Below are positions 1 through 7,307 of a stretch of DNA of 19,072 nucleotides, piece by piece. A program made the translations under genes and the position numbers. The notes under the pieces were generated by a model. That model saw only the letters and a program-made list of their open reading frames with translations, was not told the DNA's origin and ran no database searches. Every line of letters begins with the position of its first letter. The first letter of the stretch is position 1. The DNA comes from JABILX01 sp041648305. GTDB lineage: Bacteria > Patescibacteriota > Gracilibacteria > UBA1369 > LOWO2-01-FULL-3. The stretch is from positions 1 through 19,072 of the forward strand of contig JBAZPI010000017.1 in NCBI GenBank assembly GCA_041648305.1. The letters are read 5' to 3'.

Positions 1-1
1 T

Positions 2-1612
2 GAAATAATGAAGACTTTGAGAAAGAAAGTTGCCCAAATGCAATCGAGTATGTCTATCATGGCGGAGAAAGGGCAGGTGAGTGATCCCGGGCTGGAAACC
101 GCTCTTCAGGATGCTGAAAGTTTGAGACGTGAAATTCAAAAGGGAACGGAGAAATTCTTTCAATTCGCTCTGTACTTCACGATATATGCCGAGGACGACA
201 AAAAGCTTGAGAAACTGTCGAAGCAGCTTGAAAGTTTACTTGCCGGGAAGCTTGTTTTGACCAAGCGCGCGCAGGTTCAAGCTGAACATGGATTCAACTC
301 TACTATCCCACAGGCGTTGGATGAGCTTGATACTGTTAGGAATATGAATACGTCGCCGCTTTCGACGACTTTCCCATTCACTTCATCCGATCTCACTTCA
401 AACGAAGGAATTTTGTATGGAATCAACAGACACAATGATAGTTTGATTATTTTCGATAGATTCAATCTTGAAAATGCGAATAGCGTTGTGTTTGCCAAGT
501 CAGGTGCCGGGAAGTCTTATGCGGTGAAACTTGAAATTTTGCGTATGATGATGCTTGGTACTGACGTGATTGTTGTTGATCCGGAGAATGAGTACGAATC
601 GCTTTGCCAGACTGTTGGCGGAACTTATTTGAAATTAAGTTTGAACTCGGATCGGAGAATTAATCCTTTTGATCTGCCGAAGCCGCTCGAAGGCGAAGAT
701 GTTTTGCCAGGCGATTTGGTCAGATCGGCTGTTATCAATTTGCATGGTTTGATGAAGCTGATGATGGGCGCGATGAGTCCTGAAGAAGAAAGTTTATTGG
801 ACAAGGCTTTGATTGATGTTTACGGATTGAAAGGTATCACAATGGAAGTTACGGATCCTTCGAAATTTGAGCCGCCCACAATGGAGGATCTTCATAATAT
901 TTTGTCTTCCATGGATGGCGCTTCAAGCCTGGCGAAGAGGTTGTCGAAATTTACGACAGGGTCGTTTGCCGGAATATTCAACAAGCCTACAAATGTCGAT
1001 CTTTCAGGCGGACTCATGGTGTACTGCATTCGCGATCTTGAAGATGAGCTTCGCCCAATCGCGATGTTCATAATTTTGAACCATATATGGAATAAGGTTC
1101 GCGGTGAAATGAAAAAGCGAATTCTCGTTATCGACGAGGCGTGGACGATGATGCAGCACGAAGATAGCGCTAAATTCTTGTTTGGACTCGTTAAGCGCGC
1201 TCGAAAATATTATCTTGGTGTGACTACTATCACTCAGGACGTTGAAGACTTCGTTAAGAGTGAGTACGGAAAGCCGGTTATTACAAACTCCTCAATGCAG
1301 TTGTTGTTGAAACAGGCACCTGCCGCTATCGATATTTTGGCCAAGATGTTCAATTTAACGGATGGAGAGAGATATGTTTTGTTGAATAGCGGAGTTGGAC
1401 AGGGACTTTTCTTTGCCGGGAATAAGCATGTTGCTATTCAGGTTATCGCTTCGTTTCTTGAGGATAAAATTGTGACTACAAATCCTGAAGAAATCCTTAA
1501 GGCGAGGGCTGAAACTGCGAAGTTCGAAGCAGATGAGGAGAAAAAGGCTCCGAAGGTGGAGGAAGAGAAGGTTGTGGAGAAACCGTCTTCTGAGCAGCAA
1601 GCAACTTCTTAA
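2..1612 (+). CDS. VirB4/TraC-like type IV secretion ATPase (5' end cut by window)
   Basis: P-loop ATPase of the VirB4 family, which powers type IV secretion or conjugation-like machines at the inner membrane. The visible 534 residues (counted from the ATG at 8) contain the typical 'FFQFALYFTIYA' and 'STTFPFTSSDL' stretches, an 'ENANSVVFAKSGAGKS' Walker A (about residues 155-170, K169) and a Walker B 'RILVIDEAW' (D376-E377). The frame stays open to the left edge (codons GAA ATA before the ATG), and the N-terminal VirB4 domain is largely missing, so the ATG at 8 is probably internal and the gene starts outside the window. The last ~40 residues are a Lys/Glu/Ala-rich, probably disordered tail. 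The GNAT-like gene follows after 10 bp on the same strand. Family call is firm; the transported substrate cannot be read from sequence. Confidence 0.9.
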   Translation, partial: EIMKTLRKKVAQMQSSMSIMAEKGQVSDPGLETALQDAESLRREIQKGTEKFFQFALYFTIYAEDDKKLEKLSKQLESLLAGKLVLTKRAQVQAEHGFNSTIPQALDELDTVRNMNTSPLSTTFPFTSSDLTSNEGILYGINRHNDSLIIFDRFNLENANSVVFAKSGAGKSYAVKLEILRMMMLGTDVIVVDPENEYESLCQTVGGTYLKLSLNSDRRINPFDLPKPLEGEDVLPGDLVRSAVINLHGLMKLMMGAMSPEEESLLDKALIDVYGLKGITMEVTDPSKFEPPTMEDLHNILSSMDGASSLAKRLSKFTTGSFAGIFNKPTNVDLSGGLMVYCIRDLEDELRPIAMFIILNHIWNKVRGEMKKRILVIDEAWTMMQHEDSAKFLFGLVKRARKYYLGVTTITQDVEDFVKSEYGKPVITNSSMQLLLKQAPAAIDILAKMFNLTDGERYVLLNSGVGQGLFFAGNKHVAIQVIASFLEDKIVTTNPEEILKARAETAKFEADEEKKAPKVEEEKVVEKPSSEQQATS

Positions 1613-1622
1613 TCTTTAAGAG

Positions 1623-2294
1623 ATGGGAGATTCTACAGAGAAAGCTGGGGATGGGGAGTTCGAATTTTCGGATGGAAGTCCGGAAAATAACCTTTCGGAT
1701 GAGGAAGCTAATGCTCTGGCTGAGTCTTTGGTCAGCGGATGCTTTAGTGATTATGAGGCGGCGAAACGCGACAGGGCTGAAGAAGTTAAACATGAATTCG
1801 AGAGAAATAAAGCTCAGATTTTGGAGTTGATAAAACAGCCTGACGCTGTTGTTGTTAAAGAAAATGGAAAAATTATTGGTGTTGGGGATGTTGCACATGT
1901 GACATGTCCTGATTACATGGGTAGGCCAGTTTGTATATTTAGGAACGGCACTGTTCTTCCTGAATGTAGGGGTCTGAAGATTTTTTCTCGCATGGCTGAT
2001 TTGCTTATTGAAAAGGGCAAACGAATATACCCACCAAATGCTATTTTTACTGTGTGTACTAGAAATCCTATAGTTAAAGAAACTTTTAAGAAGAGAGGAT
2101 ATAATGAAATTTCTTTGAGCGATTTTGATACTATGACTCAGTTATCTCCCAAAAGTGAGGAGGAATTGGAGCGTAGAATGGCAAACGAGAAAGATGGTTG
2201 GTGTGTCTTGATTTCAGATTCTGTTCCTATAACGAAAAGGGTCGGTCGTGTAAGGGGATTGGTTGGGCATGTTCTCAGCAAGTTTAGGCACTAG
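1623..2294 (+). CDS. GNAT-like N-acetyltransferase domain protein
   Basis: A 223-residue protein whose middle resembles a GNAT acyl-CoA transferase. The strand 'AVVVKENGKIIGVGDVAHV' (about residues 75-93) is followed by 'GTVLPECRGLKIFSRMADLLIEKG', which looks like motif A with a degenerate pyrophosphate loop (RGLKIF in place of RGxGxA/G). 'NPIVKETFKKRGYNEI' resembles the motif B Asn plus the GNAT aromatic-Gly signature. The first ~55 residues are acidic and probably unstructured, and the C-terminus is basic. No signal peptide is visible. It starts 10 bp after the VirB4-like gene and is probably cotranscribed with it, with no clear Shine-Dalgarno. Its TAG overlaps the stop of the convergent protease gene by 4 bp. 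The substrate is unknown. Confidence 0.62.
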   Translation: MGDSTEKAGDGEFEFSDGSPENNLSDEEANALAESLVSGCFSDYEAAKRDRAEEVKHEFERNKAQILELIKQPDAVVVKENGKIIGVGDVAHVTCPDYMGRPVCIFRNGTVLPECRGLKIFSRMADLLIEKGKRIYPPNAIFTVCTRNPIVKETFKKRGYNEISLSDFDTMTQLSPKSEEELERRMANEKDGWCVLISDSVPITKRVGRVRGLVGHVLSKFRH

Positions 2295-4039
2295 AACTCC
2301 TTCTTTGCCTCTTCCAACTGCGTATCGGTAGTCGACGAGCTATTTGTCACGACTTCGTCCGGCGTGACTCCTGATTTATTGATATCTCTGCCTTTTGGTG
2401 TTAGCCATTTCGAAATCGTGAGTTTGAATACCGAATCGTCGTTGTAGAAAAGAAGTTCCTGAACGGTTCCTTTGCCGAATGTTTTCTCGCCGATTATTTT
2501 TGCGCGTTTGTAGTCCTGTAGGGCGCCTGCCATGATTTCAGAAGCGGAGGCCGAGCCGTCGTTGACCAATACGACAGTTTCGTATTCCGAGAGCAAGCCT
2601 GCTCCGTAGTCATATTCATTTTCTTCTCCGTAATATTCGGCGTAGTAGGTTGTTTCGCTTCCTTGACTGTCCTCTAGAATTACGATGTCCTTATTTTCGT
2701 CGAAGAAGAAGCCGGTCATCTCAATTGCGGTGTCTAAATATCCTCCCGGATTGTTGCGCAGGTCCAAGATGATTCCCAAGACATTTCCTTCTTCCTGTTG
2801 TTTGTCGTGGATTTGCTGGGCTGCTTGCACAAATTCATTGTATGTTTCGTCTCCGAAGGACACTACATTTAAATACGCGATGTACTTGTTGTTTTTTTCA
2901 ATAAACTCTAATGATACGGTTTGATAAAAAATGTAGCCTCTTGTCACTGTGAATTCGAGTGTTTTTGAGTCTCGTTTTATTGTTAATTTTACCGTTGTTC
3001 CTGCGGTTCCTTTGATCATGTCAACGACTGTTTCCAGGGATAGTCCGCTGACACTGGTTCCATCCACTTTTGTTATTACGTCGTTTGGTTCCAAACCTGC
3101 GGCTTCCGCTGGAGAATCCTTGAATGGGGTAATGATTGTTATTTGATCGTCGATAATTTCTACGGACATTCCGACTCCTTCGTATTCACTATCCAAGGTT
3201 TGTGCTACGTTTGTTTCGTCCGGAGTGGAAAAAACCGTATATGGGTCGGTCAACGTGTTTACTACTCCTTCTATGGCGTTATAGAGCATTTCTTTTTCGT
3301 CGATTTCCTCTTGGAAATAGTATTTTTCTTTTATTGTGTTCCATACGTCGACGAAAATGTCGAAGGTCGGATGGTCGATAGTATTCCCGCCCGACATGTC
3401 AATGCTGATGTTAACGTTATTGTTGTTTGCGGATTGGTATATTTCATAAAGGATATTGGCAATATCGGCTTTTGTCATTTGTTTTGAAGCGAGGGCGAGA
3501 CTCGGATCGGATTCCTTTATCCCGAGATTATAGGCGGCGAAGAAATATGGCGCTGACGTGCCGCTTAAGGCCAAGTCTCTAAATGGAAATTCATCAACAT
3601 TGAATAGTTTGTTTACTCCAACTCCGAGTGTGTCGAATAATTTGATTAAGACTTCTCTCTTTCTCATTATTTTGTTCGGGCGGAGTGTCGGGTTTAGAAG
3701 CGATGGATTTAGAATTTTGTAGTTGAGCGCGGTTTGAATGTATTTGGCGTACGGATTCGAGCTGTCGATGTCTGTGTATGGGAGGTGTATTTCACTATCT
3801 TCTACGATATCTACTTCTGCAAATGTCATGAGCATTTCATAAAATTCCGGTGGCGTTATTTTCTTTTCAGGTTCGAACGTGCCACTTGTCGCGGGGAGTA
3901 GACCTTTTGATTCGAGGAAATTAATTTCTTCATAGTATTTATTTGACGAAGTGACGTCTGTGTATGAGAGGGCTTGCGGAATAAGAGTTGAAAATGTCAG
4001 AACGGCCACAGTTAAACCTAGGATTTTTTTTATATTCAT
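2291..4039 (-). CDS. Exported SLH-PDZ-S41 carboxy-terminal processing protease
   Basis: Serine protease of the Prc/CtpA/CtpB (S41) family, acting outside the membrane on C-termini of exported proteins. Residues 1-25 form a signal peptide. Residues ~26-203 hold three S-layer-homology-like repeats ('YTDVTSSNKYYEEINFLESK', 'YTDIDSSNPYAKYIQTA', 'FRDLALSGTSAPYFFAAYN'), suggesting anchoring to the cell envelope. A PDZ domain lies at ~285-365 ('YEGVGMSVEI...DSPAEAAGLEPNDVITKVDG'). The protease core holds 'ILDLRNNPGG' (424-433), the nucleophile region 'NDGSASASEI' (S498) and 'EKTFGKGTVQ' (K523). The 25-residue Ser-Lys spacing matches characterised S41 enzymes. At 582 residues it is longer than a minimal Ctp because of the SLH block. 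No Shine-Dalgarno precedes the ATG. The stop overlaps the GNAT-like gene's stop. Confidence 0.93.
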   Translation of the reverse strand: MNIKKILGLTVAVLTFSTLIPQALSYTDVTSSNKYYEEINFLESKGLLPATSGTFEPEKKITPPEFYEMLMTFAEVDIVEDSEIHLPYTDIDSSNPYAKYIQTALNYKILNPSLLNPTLRPNKIMRKREVLIKLFDTLGVGVNKLFNVDEFPFRDLALSGTSAPYFFAAYNLGIKESDPSLALASKQMTKADIANILYEIYQSANNNNVNISIDMSGGNTIDHPTFDIFVDVWNTIKEKYYFQEEIDEKEMLYNAIEGVVNTLTDPYTVFSTPDETNVAQTLDSEYEGVGMSVEIIDDQITIITPFKDSPAEAAGLEPNDVITKVDGTSVSGLSLETVVDMIKGTAGTTVKLTIKRDSKTLEFTVTRGYIFYQTVSLEFIEKNNKYIAYLNVVSFGDETYNEFVQAAQQIHDKQQEEGNVLGIILDLRNNPGGYLDTAIEMTGFFFDENKDIVILEDSQGSETTYYAEYYGEENEYDYGAGLLSEYETVVLVNDGSASASEIMAGALQDYKRAKIIGEKTFGKGTVQELLFYNDDSVFKLTISKWLTPKGRDINKSGVTPDEVVTNSSSTTDTQLEEAKKEF

Positions 4040-4129
4040 AAGAATTTGGTGAGGGATTTTTCTGTTTTACTGGATGGGAGTTTACTTTTTTTTGGTTCCG
4101 AAGTCTAGGGAAGCTTAAGAAAATAGGGT

Positions 4130-4166
4130 AAAGGCCAACGTTGCAATAATTGCGCGGTCGGCCTTT
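4130..4166 (-). terminator. Hairpin downstream of the Pro-rich gene
   Basis: Perfect 7-bp arms AAAGGCC (4130-4136) and GGCCTTT (4160-4166) enclose a 23-nt loop that itself contains the near-palindrome GCAATAATTGC. On the minus strand the second arm is followed by ACCCTATTTTCTT, a loose U-rich run. It lies about 30 bp past the stop of the Pro-rich gene and before the protease gene, so termination between them is plausible. The U-tract is weak. Confidence 0.5.
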
Positions 4167-4197
4167 GGCGGGGTTTCGTCTCTGGCGGGCCTAGGGC

Positions 4198-4491
4198 CTA
4201 GGCGGCGGGCTCGGTGTCCTTCTTGTCCTCGACAGGAGCGGGCTCGGTGGCGGGCTCGGTGGCGGGCTCGACGGGAACGGGCTCGGCGGGAGCGGGCTCG
4301 ACGGGAGCGGGCTCGACGGGAGCGGGCTCGGCGGGAGCGGGCTCGGCGGGAGCGGGCTCGACGGGAGCGTCGACAGGAGCGTCGGCAACGGCCTCGGCTT
4401 CCTCGACCTCTTTCACGGTCACGCTCACGCTCACATCGAATCTTGCGACTTCCTCCCCGGCCTCGTTCGTTACGACCCAGAACTTCTTCAT
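4198..4491 (-). CDS. Pro/Glu/Ala-rich pentapeptide-repeat protein, unknown function
   Basis: I do not recognise a family. A 97-residue protein begins 'MKKFWVVTNEAGEEVARFDV', continues with a Val/Glu-rich stretch and then runs as EPAP[AV] pentapeptide repeats (about residues 43-85), ending 'DKKDTEPAA'. There is no signal peptide, membrane segment or Cys. The start was chosen from the GGAGGTG Shine-Dalgarno at 4496-4502; an in-frame ATG 10 codons upstream lacks one. Base composition is strikingly GC-rich, with GAG CCC codons unlike the AT-leaning neighbours. Pro/Glu/Ala repeats of this type often form stiff spacers in surface or TonB-like proteins, but nothing here shows export. It has a hairpin-rich leader and a possible terminator, so it is probably its own unit. 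It is likely real because of the ribosome site; the function is open. Confidence 0.6.
   Translation of the reverse strand: MKKFWVVTNEAGEEVARFDVSVSVTVKEVEEAEAVADAPVDAPVEPAPAEPAPAEPAPVEPAPVEPAPAEPVPVEPATEPATEPAPVEDKKDTEPAA
4231..4384 (-). repeat. 15-bp tandem repeat array inside the Pro-rich gene
   Basis: Imperfect tandem copies of a 15-bp unit (plus strand GGGAGCGGGCTCGRC, where R is A or G), with two or three 12-bp variants (GCGGGCTCGGTG) at the 4235-4270 end. Unit lengths are multiples of three, so the frame is kept and each 15-bp unit encodes EPAP[AV]. This is the type of tract that changes copy number by slippage. Confidence 0.85.
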
Positions 4492-4495
4492 GACG

Positions 4496-4502
4496 CACCT
4501 CC
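4496..4502 (-). promoter_or_regulatory. Strong Shine-Dalgarno GGAGGTG
   Basis: On the minus strand GGAGGTG is followed by CGTC and the ATG of the Pro-rich gene, an ideal spacing. It decides the start of that gene. No other gene in the window has a comparable site. Confidence 0.8.
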
Positions 4503-4781
4503 GAAAAGAGAGAACCAGCACGGTGTTCGCCAGGACATTCCTGGCAAACTATCACCTTGGTTGGCAGAGAGCGAATTCCCTGCACAGCCATAAGGTCAAA
4601 GTTATATAGGCTTTGCCTATGTAGACATTTAGCAGAGAACCCCCTGAATACCAGCCAGGGCATAAAAAAACAGATTTTCAAAAAACTTCAGTTCAAGCCT
4701 ATCTAAAGCCAAATCAAGCCGGGCAGACTATATCAAAAGGAAAATGAAAACGAAAGCGAAAATTGTCAAAATCCGGCAGCC

Positions 4782-4857
4782 TTTCCCCGGGGAAAATTTT
4801 GCAGGTTTGGATTTACAGGTTGGACGATTTCCCCGGGGAAAAACCGCCGGATTCCCC
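4782..4857. promoter_or_regulatory. Two identical 14-bp palindromes plus a half-site (candidate operators)
   Basis: TTTCCCCGGGGAAA occurs at 4782-4795 and again at 4828-4841, with centres 46 bp apart. A half-site TTCCCC at 4852-4857 would have its centre exactly 23 bp further on. All lie upstream of the promoter at 4887-4915, at about -139 to -64 from its start site. This suits a dimeric DNA-binding regulator of the 770-residue protein or of the divergent Pro-rich gene. The regulator is not identified. Confidence 0.6.
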
Positions 4858-4886
4858 TCATCCGTGGAAATTTTCTTCGTCACGCA

Positions 4887-4915
4887 TTGATAGATCTCCC
4901 CAAAAATGTTATAAT
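4887..4915 (+). promoter_or_regulatory. Sigma70-type promoter with extended -10
   Basis: -35 TTGATA (4887-4892), a 17-bp spacer and -10 TATAAT (4910-4915), preceded by TGT as an extended -10. Transcription would start near 4921-4923, only about 15 nt before the ATG at 4937, leaving a very short leader without a Shine-Dalgarno site. It probably drives the 770-residue protein gene and possibly gyrB onward. Confidence 0.8.
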
Positions 4916-4936
4916 ATACAGATATAATTGAATCTT

Positions 4937-7249
4937 ATGACGGATAAAGACAATCTGACGAGTGATCTTGCAGATAACCCTGCAAACGGTCTCATCCCAA
5001 AGTCGAAAGCAACGAGGTTAAAAACCTTGGTTCGCGCTGTGTTTTTTGCTGCTTTTTGCGGGGTGGTATTGATTGGGAATTATTTTTGGGAGCAGGCGAC
5101 CAGCGAATACAATGCGGCCTATCTGGATGAGGTTCAGTTTACCGGTGATAAGGTGTATCTTCCTTGGAATGGTTATATTGTTGGCAATGAAGGCGAGGTT
5201 AAGGATTATGTATCTTTAGAAATAGAGAATGATGATGATTATGTTTTTACTCTTAATGAGGGGCGAATTTGGGGGAATTTTGGGACATTGGGGTCGCGGG
5301 TTAATCTTCAAGTTGGAGGGAAAATTGTGATAATTCCGTCATTTTCCGACGTAGATATCTCTTATGACGGATCCAAGGTTTCGGTTTCCACACATAGAGG
5401 GAATACGTATGTTGGGTTTTTGCCTGACGAGTTGACGCAGTTTAAGTATATGGATGAGCACGACGAAATATTCGCAAATGTTCTTCTGATTCCGCAGGGA
5501 ATGCAGGCCGTGATTTCTTTAGATAAAACGGGTGATAGGCTCAAGCCTCTTTTGTCTTCGAAATTGGCGAAAGAATTTTCTTATGACTATATTTCTGATG
5601 AAAAATATGATGATGAGTTTGTTAAGGAAAATTTGGAAAAAGGTGTCGAATTTACCGAGGCTTTGAAGGAGTTTTATAGGGGTGATTTTGGAGAGGTCTA
5701 TGATTCTTTTCATGGGGTGTCTTCGTCCGCTTTTGATTGGTTGAGCAAGAATTTGGTTGTTTTTGATGAGAAAAAGGAAAGGTATGCCGTGGAGGAACTG
5801 AATCAGTATATTTACGAAGCTCTTTTGGCCGATGATGTTGCCGAGAGGAACGATGCTTTGGGTGCGTTTGAAAATTTAAAGAAGAATTTGTCTGAGAAAT
5901 TCTTTGACGGGTGGTTTAAAAAGTTGGTTGTTTTCAGTTCTTCCGATCCGGAATTTGAAGTTCTAAAATTTCTGGTAGATAAGGCGGAAGGTACGATGGA
6001 TAAACTTCGTTTATTGTCTTTGAGATTTGGTATGTATAATGGGGACTTTTATGTTGGGACCGATGCGAAGAACGCGTTTGGATCCACTTATGAGGCTGTC
6101 GAAAACTTGTTCGGTTTTACGAATGATATTGTTCTGTATAGAAAAGTTCTTTCTTTCTGTAACCAAATTTTTGACGGATTTTTTATGAGTTTTGCCGATC
6201 TTTATCAGCAAAAATATTTTGACATGAAAGATCGTCTTGAGAAGGAGTTGTTTGGTTTGTATGAAAAAGGGTGGATGAAGGGGGAAATGAAGCAGAGTTT
6301 TGTTAATGAGAAAATCGGTTTCTTGAAACAGCTTCGGGACTTCTTCTTTGATGAGAAAGTTGGGATAGAGGATGCCAGAAAAATAATGAGTTATTTGATT
6401 GAAAGTATTGATTATTATATGCCCGTTGAGACTTCGCGCGCCGCTGTGATTGATTTGTTTGAGGAGGAACTCGATGATATTGGAAATTATTGGGGATATA
6501 TAAATAGTGTTGAATATTCCAAGTCTGCGTTATATGGCTCCACTCATAAAGAGAGATATGAAGTTTATCTTGCGGAGCGAGAGCAGATAACAGGGATATT
6601 GGATGTTCAGAAGGATATTTTGGGGGCTAATGTTGTTGGTTCCGCTAAGATTTCCGATGTAACAAAGGAAATTGGAGATGCGTTCAAGGAGATAGGAGCC
6701 ACCGATGTTTATATTGAGGAATTTGATGACGCGCAAAAGCGGTTTATTAAGGTTGCGGCGGTTCTAGACGGATATTCTTTCGATGCCGAGTACGACCGTG
6801 ATTATGGTTATGTGAAGAATGTGTATGCTTATGGCGAATTGTTGACTGAGAGCAATGTTAAATTGAAGTCTTTGGGGGATTTCCTTACCAAAAAACTTTC
6901 TGATGTTGTTGAGGAGGCTGCGATTGCGTCCGGCGATGCAGGTGATACCGGTACAAAGGAAACAAATGCTCAGAAAATCGCTAAGACGATTGTTGTGAAG
7001 GACATTGTCCAGGCCGGTTTTTCCGCTTCAATGAATGATATAGATATTCTTGATCCGGTGAATGCGGTTTATCGATTGAACGATGTCGCGGTGGGCGGAA
7101 CGACTGACGTGAAAGTCTCTTTCAATTATCATGCAAATGATGGAAATGTTGAGAATGTTTTTGTTTTGAAAAATGGCGAGGGAACCACAATAACCGGTGT
7201 TTTTCCGTTGTCTGAATTAAAAGATATTGTGCTTGAAGAGCACTATTAA
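4937..7249 (+). CDS. Large membrane-anchored extracytoplasmic protein, FecR-like N-terminal region
   Basis: I do not recognise the whole protein. It has 770 residues from the ATG at 4937; a TTG at 4928 is possible but would lie within about 7 nt of the predicted transcript start. Residues 1-29 are polar and basic at the end, residues 30-51 form one membrane helix, and the rest should lie outside the membrane. Residues ~105-163 ('LNEGRIWGNFGTLGSRVNLQVGGKIVIIP...GNTYVGFLP') resemble a FecR-type beta domain (ligand- or envelope-sensing), which is a weak match. The remaining ~500 residues are acidic, aromatic-rich and mostly helical, with a small beta-like C-terminal domain after a low-complexity linker at ~665-678. 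It has its own promoter with upstream palindromes and precedes gyrB by 58 bp. A structural or sensory surface role is plausible but unproven. Confidence 0.8.
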   Translation: MTDKDNLTSDLADNPANGLIPKSKATRLKTLVRAVFFAAFCGVVLIGNYFWEQATSEYNAAYLDEVQFTGDKVYLPWNGYIVGNEGEVKDYVSLEIENDDDYVFTLNEGRIWGNFGTLGSRVNLQVGGKIVIIPSFSDVDISYDGSKVSVSTHRGNTYVGFLPDELTQFKYMDEHDEIFANVLLIPQGMQAVISLDKTGDRLKPLLSSKLAKEFSYDYISDEKYDDEFVKENLEKGVEFTEALKEFYRGDFGEVYDSFHGVSSSAFDWLSKNLVVFDEKKERYAVEELNQYIYEALLADDVAERNDALGAFENLKKNLSEKFFDGWFKKLVVFSSSDPEFEVLKFLVDKAEGTMDKLRLLSLRFGMYNGDFYVGTDAKNAFGSTYEAVENLFGFTNDIVLYRKVLSFCNQIFDGFFMSFADLYQQKYFDMKDRLEKELFGLYEKGWMKGEMKQSFVNEKIGFLKQLRDFFFDEKVGIEDARKIMSYLIESIDYYMPVETSRAAVIDLFEEELDDIGNYWGYINSVEYSKSALYGSTHKERYEVYLAEREQITGILDVQKDILGANVVGSAKISDVTKEIGDAFKEIGATDVYIEEFDDAQKRFIKVAAVLDGYSFDAEYDRDYGYVKNVYAYGELLTESNVKLKSLGDFLTKKLSDVVEEAAIASGDAGDTGTKETNAQKIAKTIVVKDIVQAGFSASMNDIDILDPVNAVYRLNDVAVGGTTDVKVSFNYHANDGNVENVFVLKNGEGTTITGVFPLSELKDIVLEEHY

Positions 7250-7307
7250 TTGTGATAAAGTCGTGCTTGCATTTTATTAAATTCAAGCTTTTTAAAGTTG
7301 CGAAATT

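Larger units (their letters stand above)
4492..4936. other. 445-bp divergent intergenic region: structured leader, twin palindromes, promoter
   Basis: No convincing gene lies here. The left part (4492-4660) is the upstream region of the minus-strand Pro-rich gene and holds three hairpins. They are GTTCGCCAGG/CCTGGCAAAC (4525-4534 and 4540-4549, one G.U pair), ATAGGC/GCCTAT (4606-4611 and 4615-4620, 3-nt loop) and CCCTG/CAGGG (4642-4646 and 4656-4660). A clear minus-strand promoter was not found. 4661-4781 is AT-rich without recognisable signals. The right part holds two copies of TTTCCCCGGGGAAA and the promoter of the 770-residue protein. Confidence 0.6.

Noticed and set aside
8..10. ATG at position 8 as the true VirB4 start
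   Set aside because: The frame is open to the window edge and the usual N-terminal domain is missing, so the gene most likely begins outside.
4231..4384. Possible CRISPR array
   Set aside because: The 15-bp units are directly tandem with no unique spacers, and they encode an in-frame pentapeptide repeat.
4214..4609. 131-residue plus-strand Ser/Gly/Ala repeat ORF
   Set aside because: Antisense shadow of the Pro-rich repeat gene with no start signal.
4115..4681. 188-residue Arg-rich minus-strand ORF over the repeat array
   Set aside because: It is the same repeat DNA read in another frame, giving RRARS repeats. It has no ribosome site, and the frame starting at the GGAGGTG site is better supported.
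4928..4936. TTG start for the 770-residue protein
   Set aside because: It would lie within about 7 nt of the predicted transcription start. The ATG at 4937 is preferred, although the TTG is not excluded.
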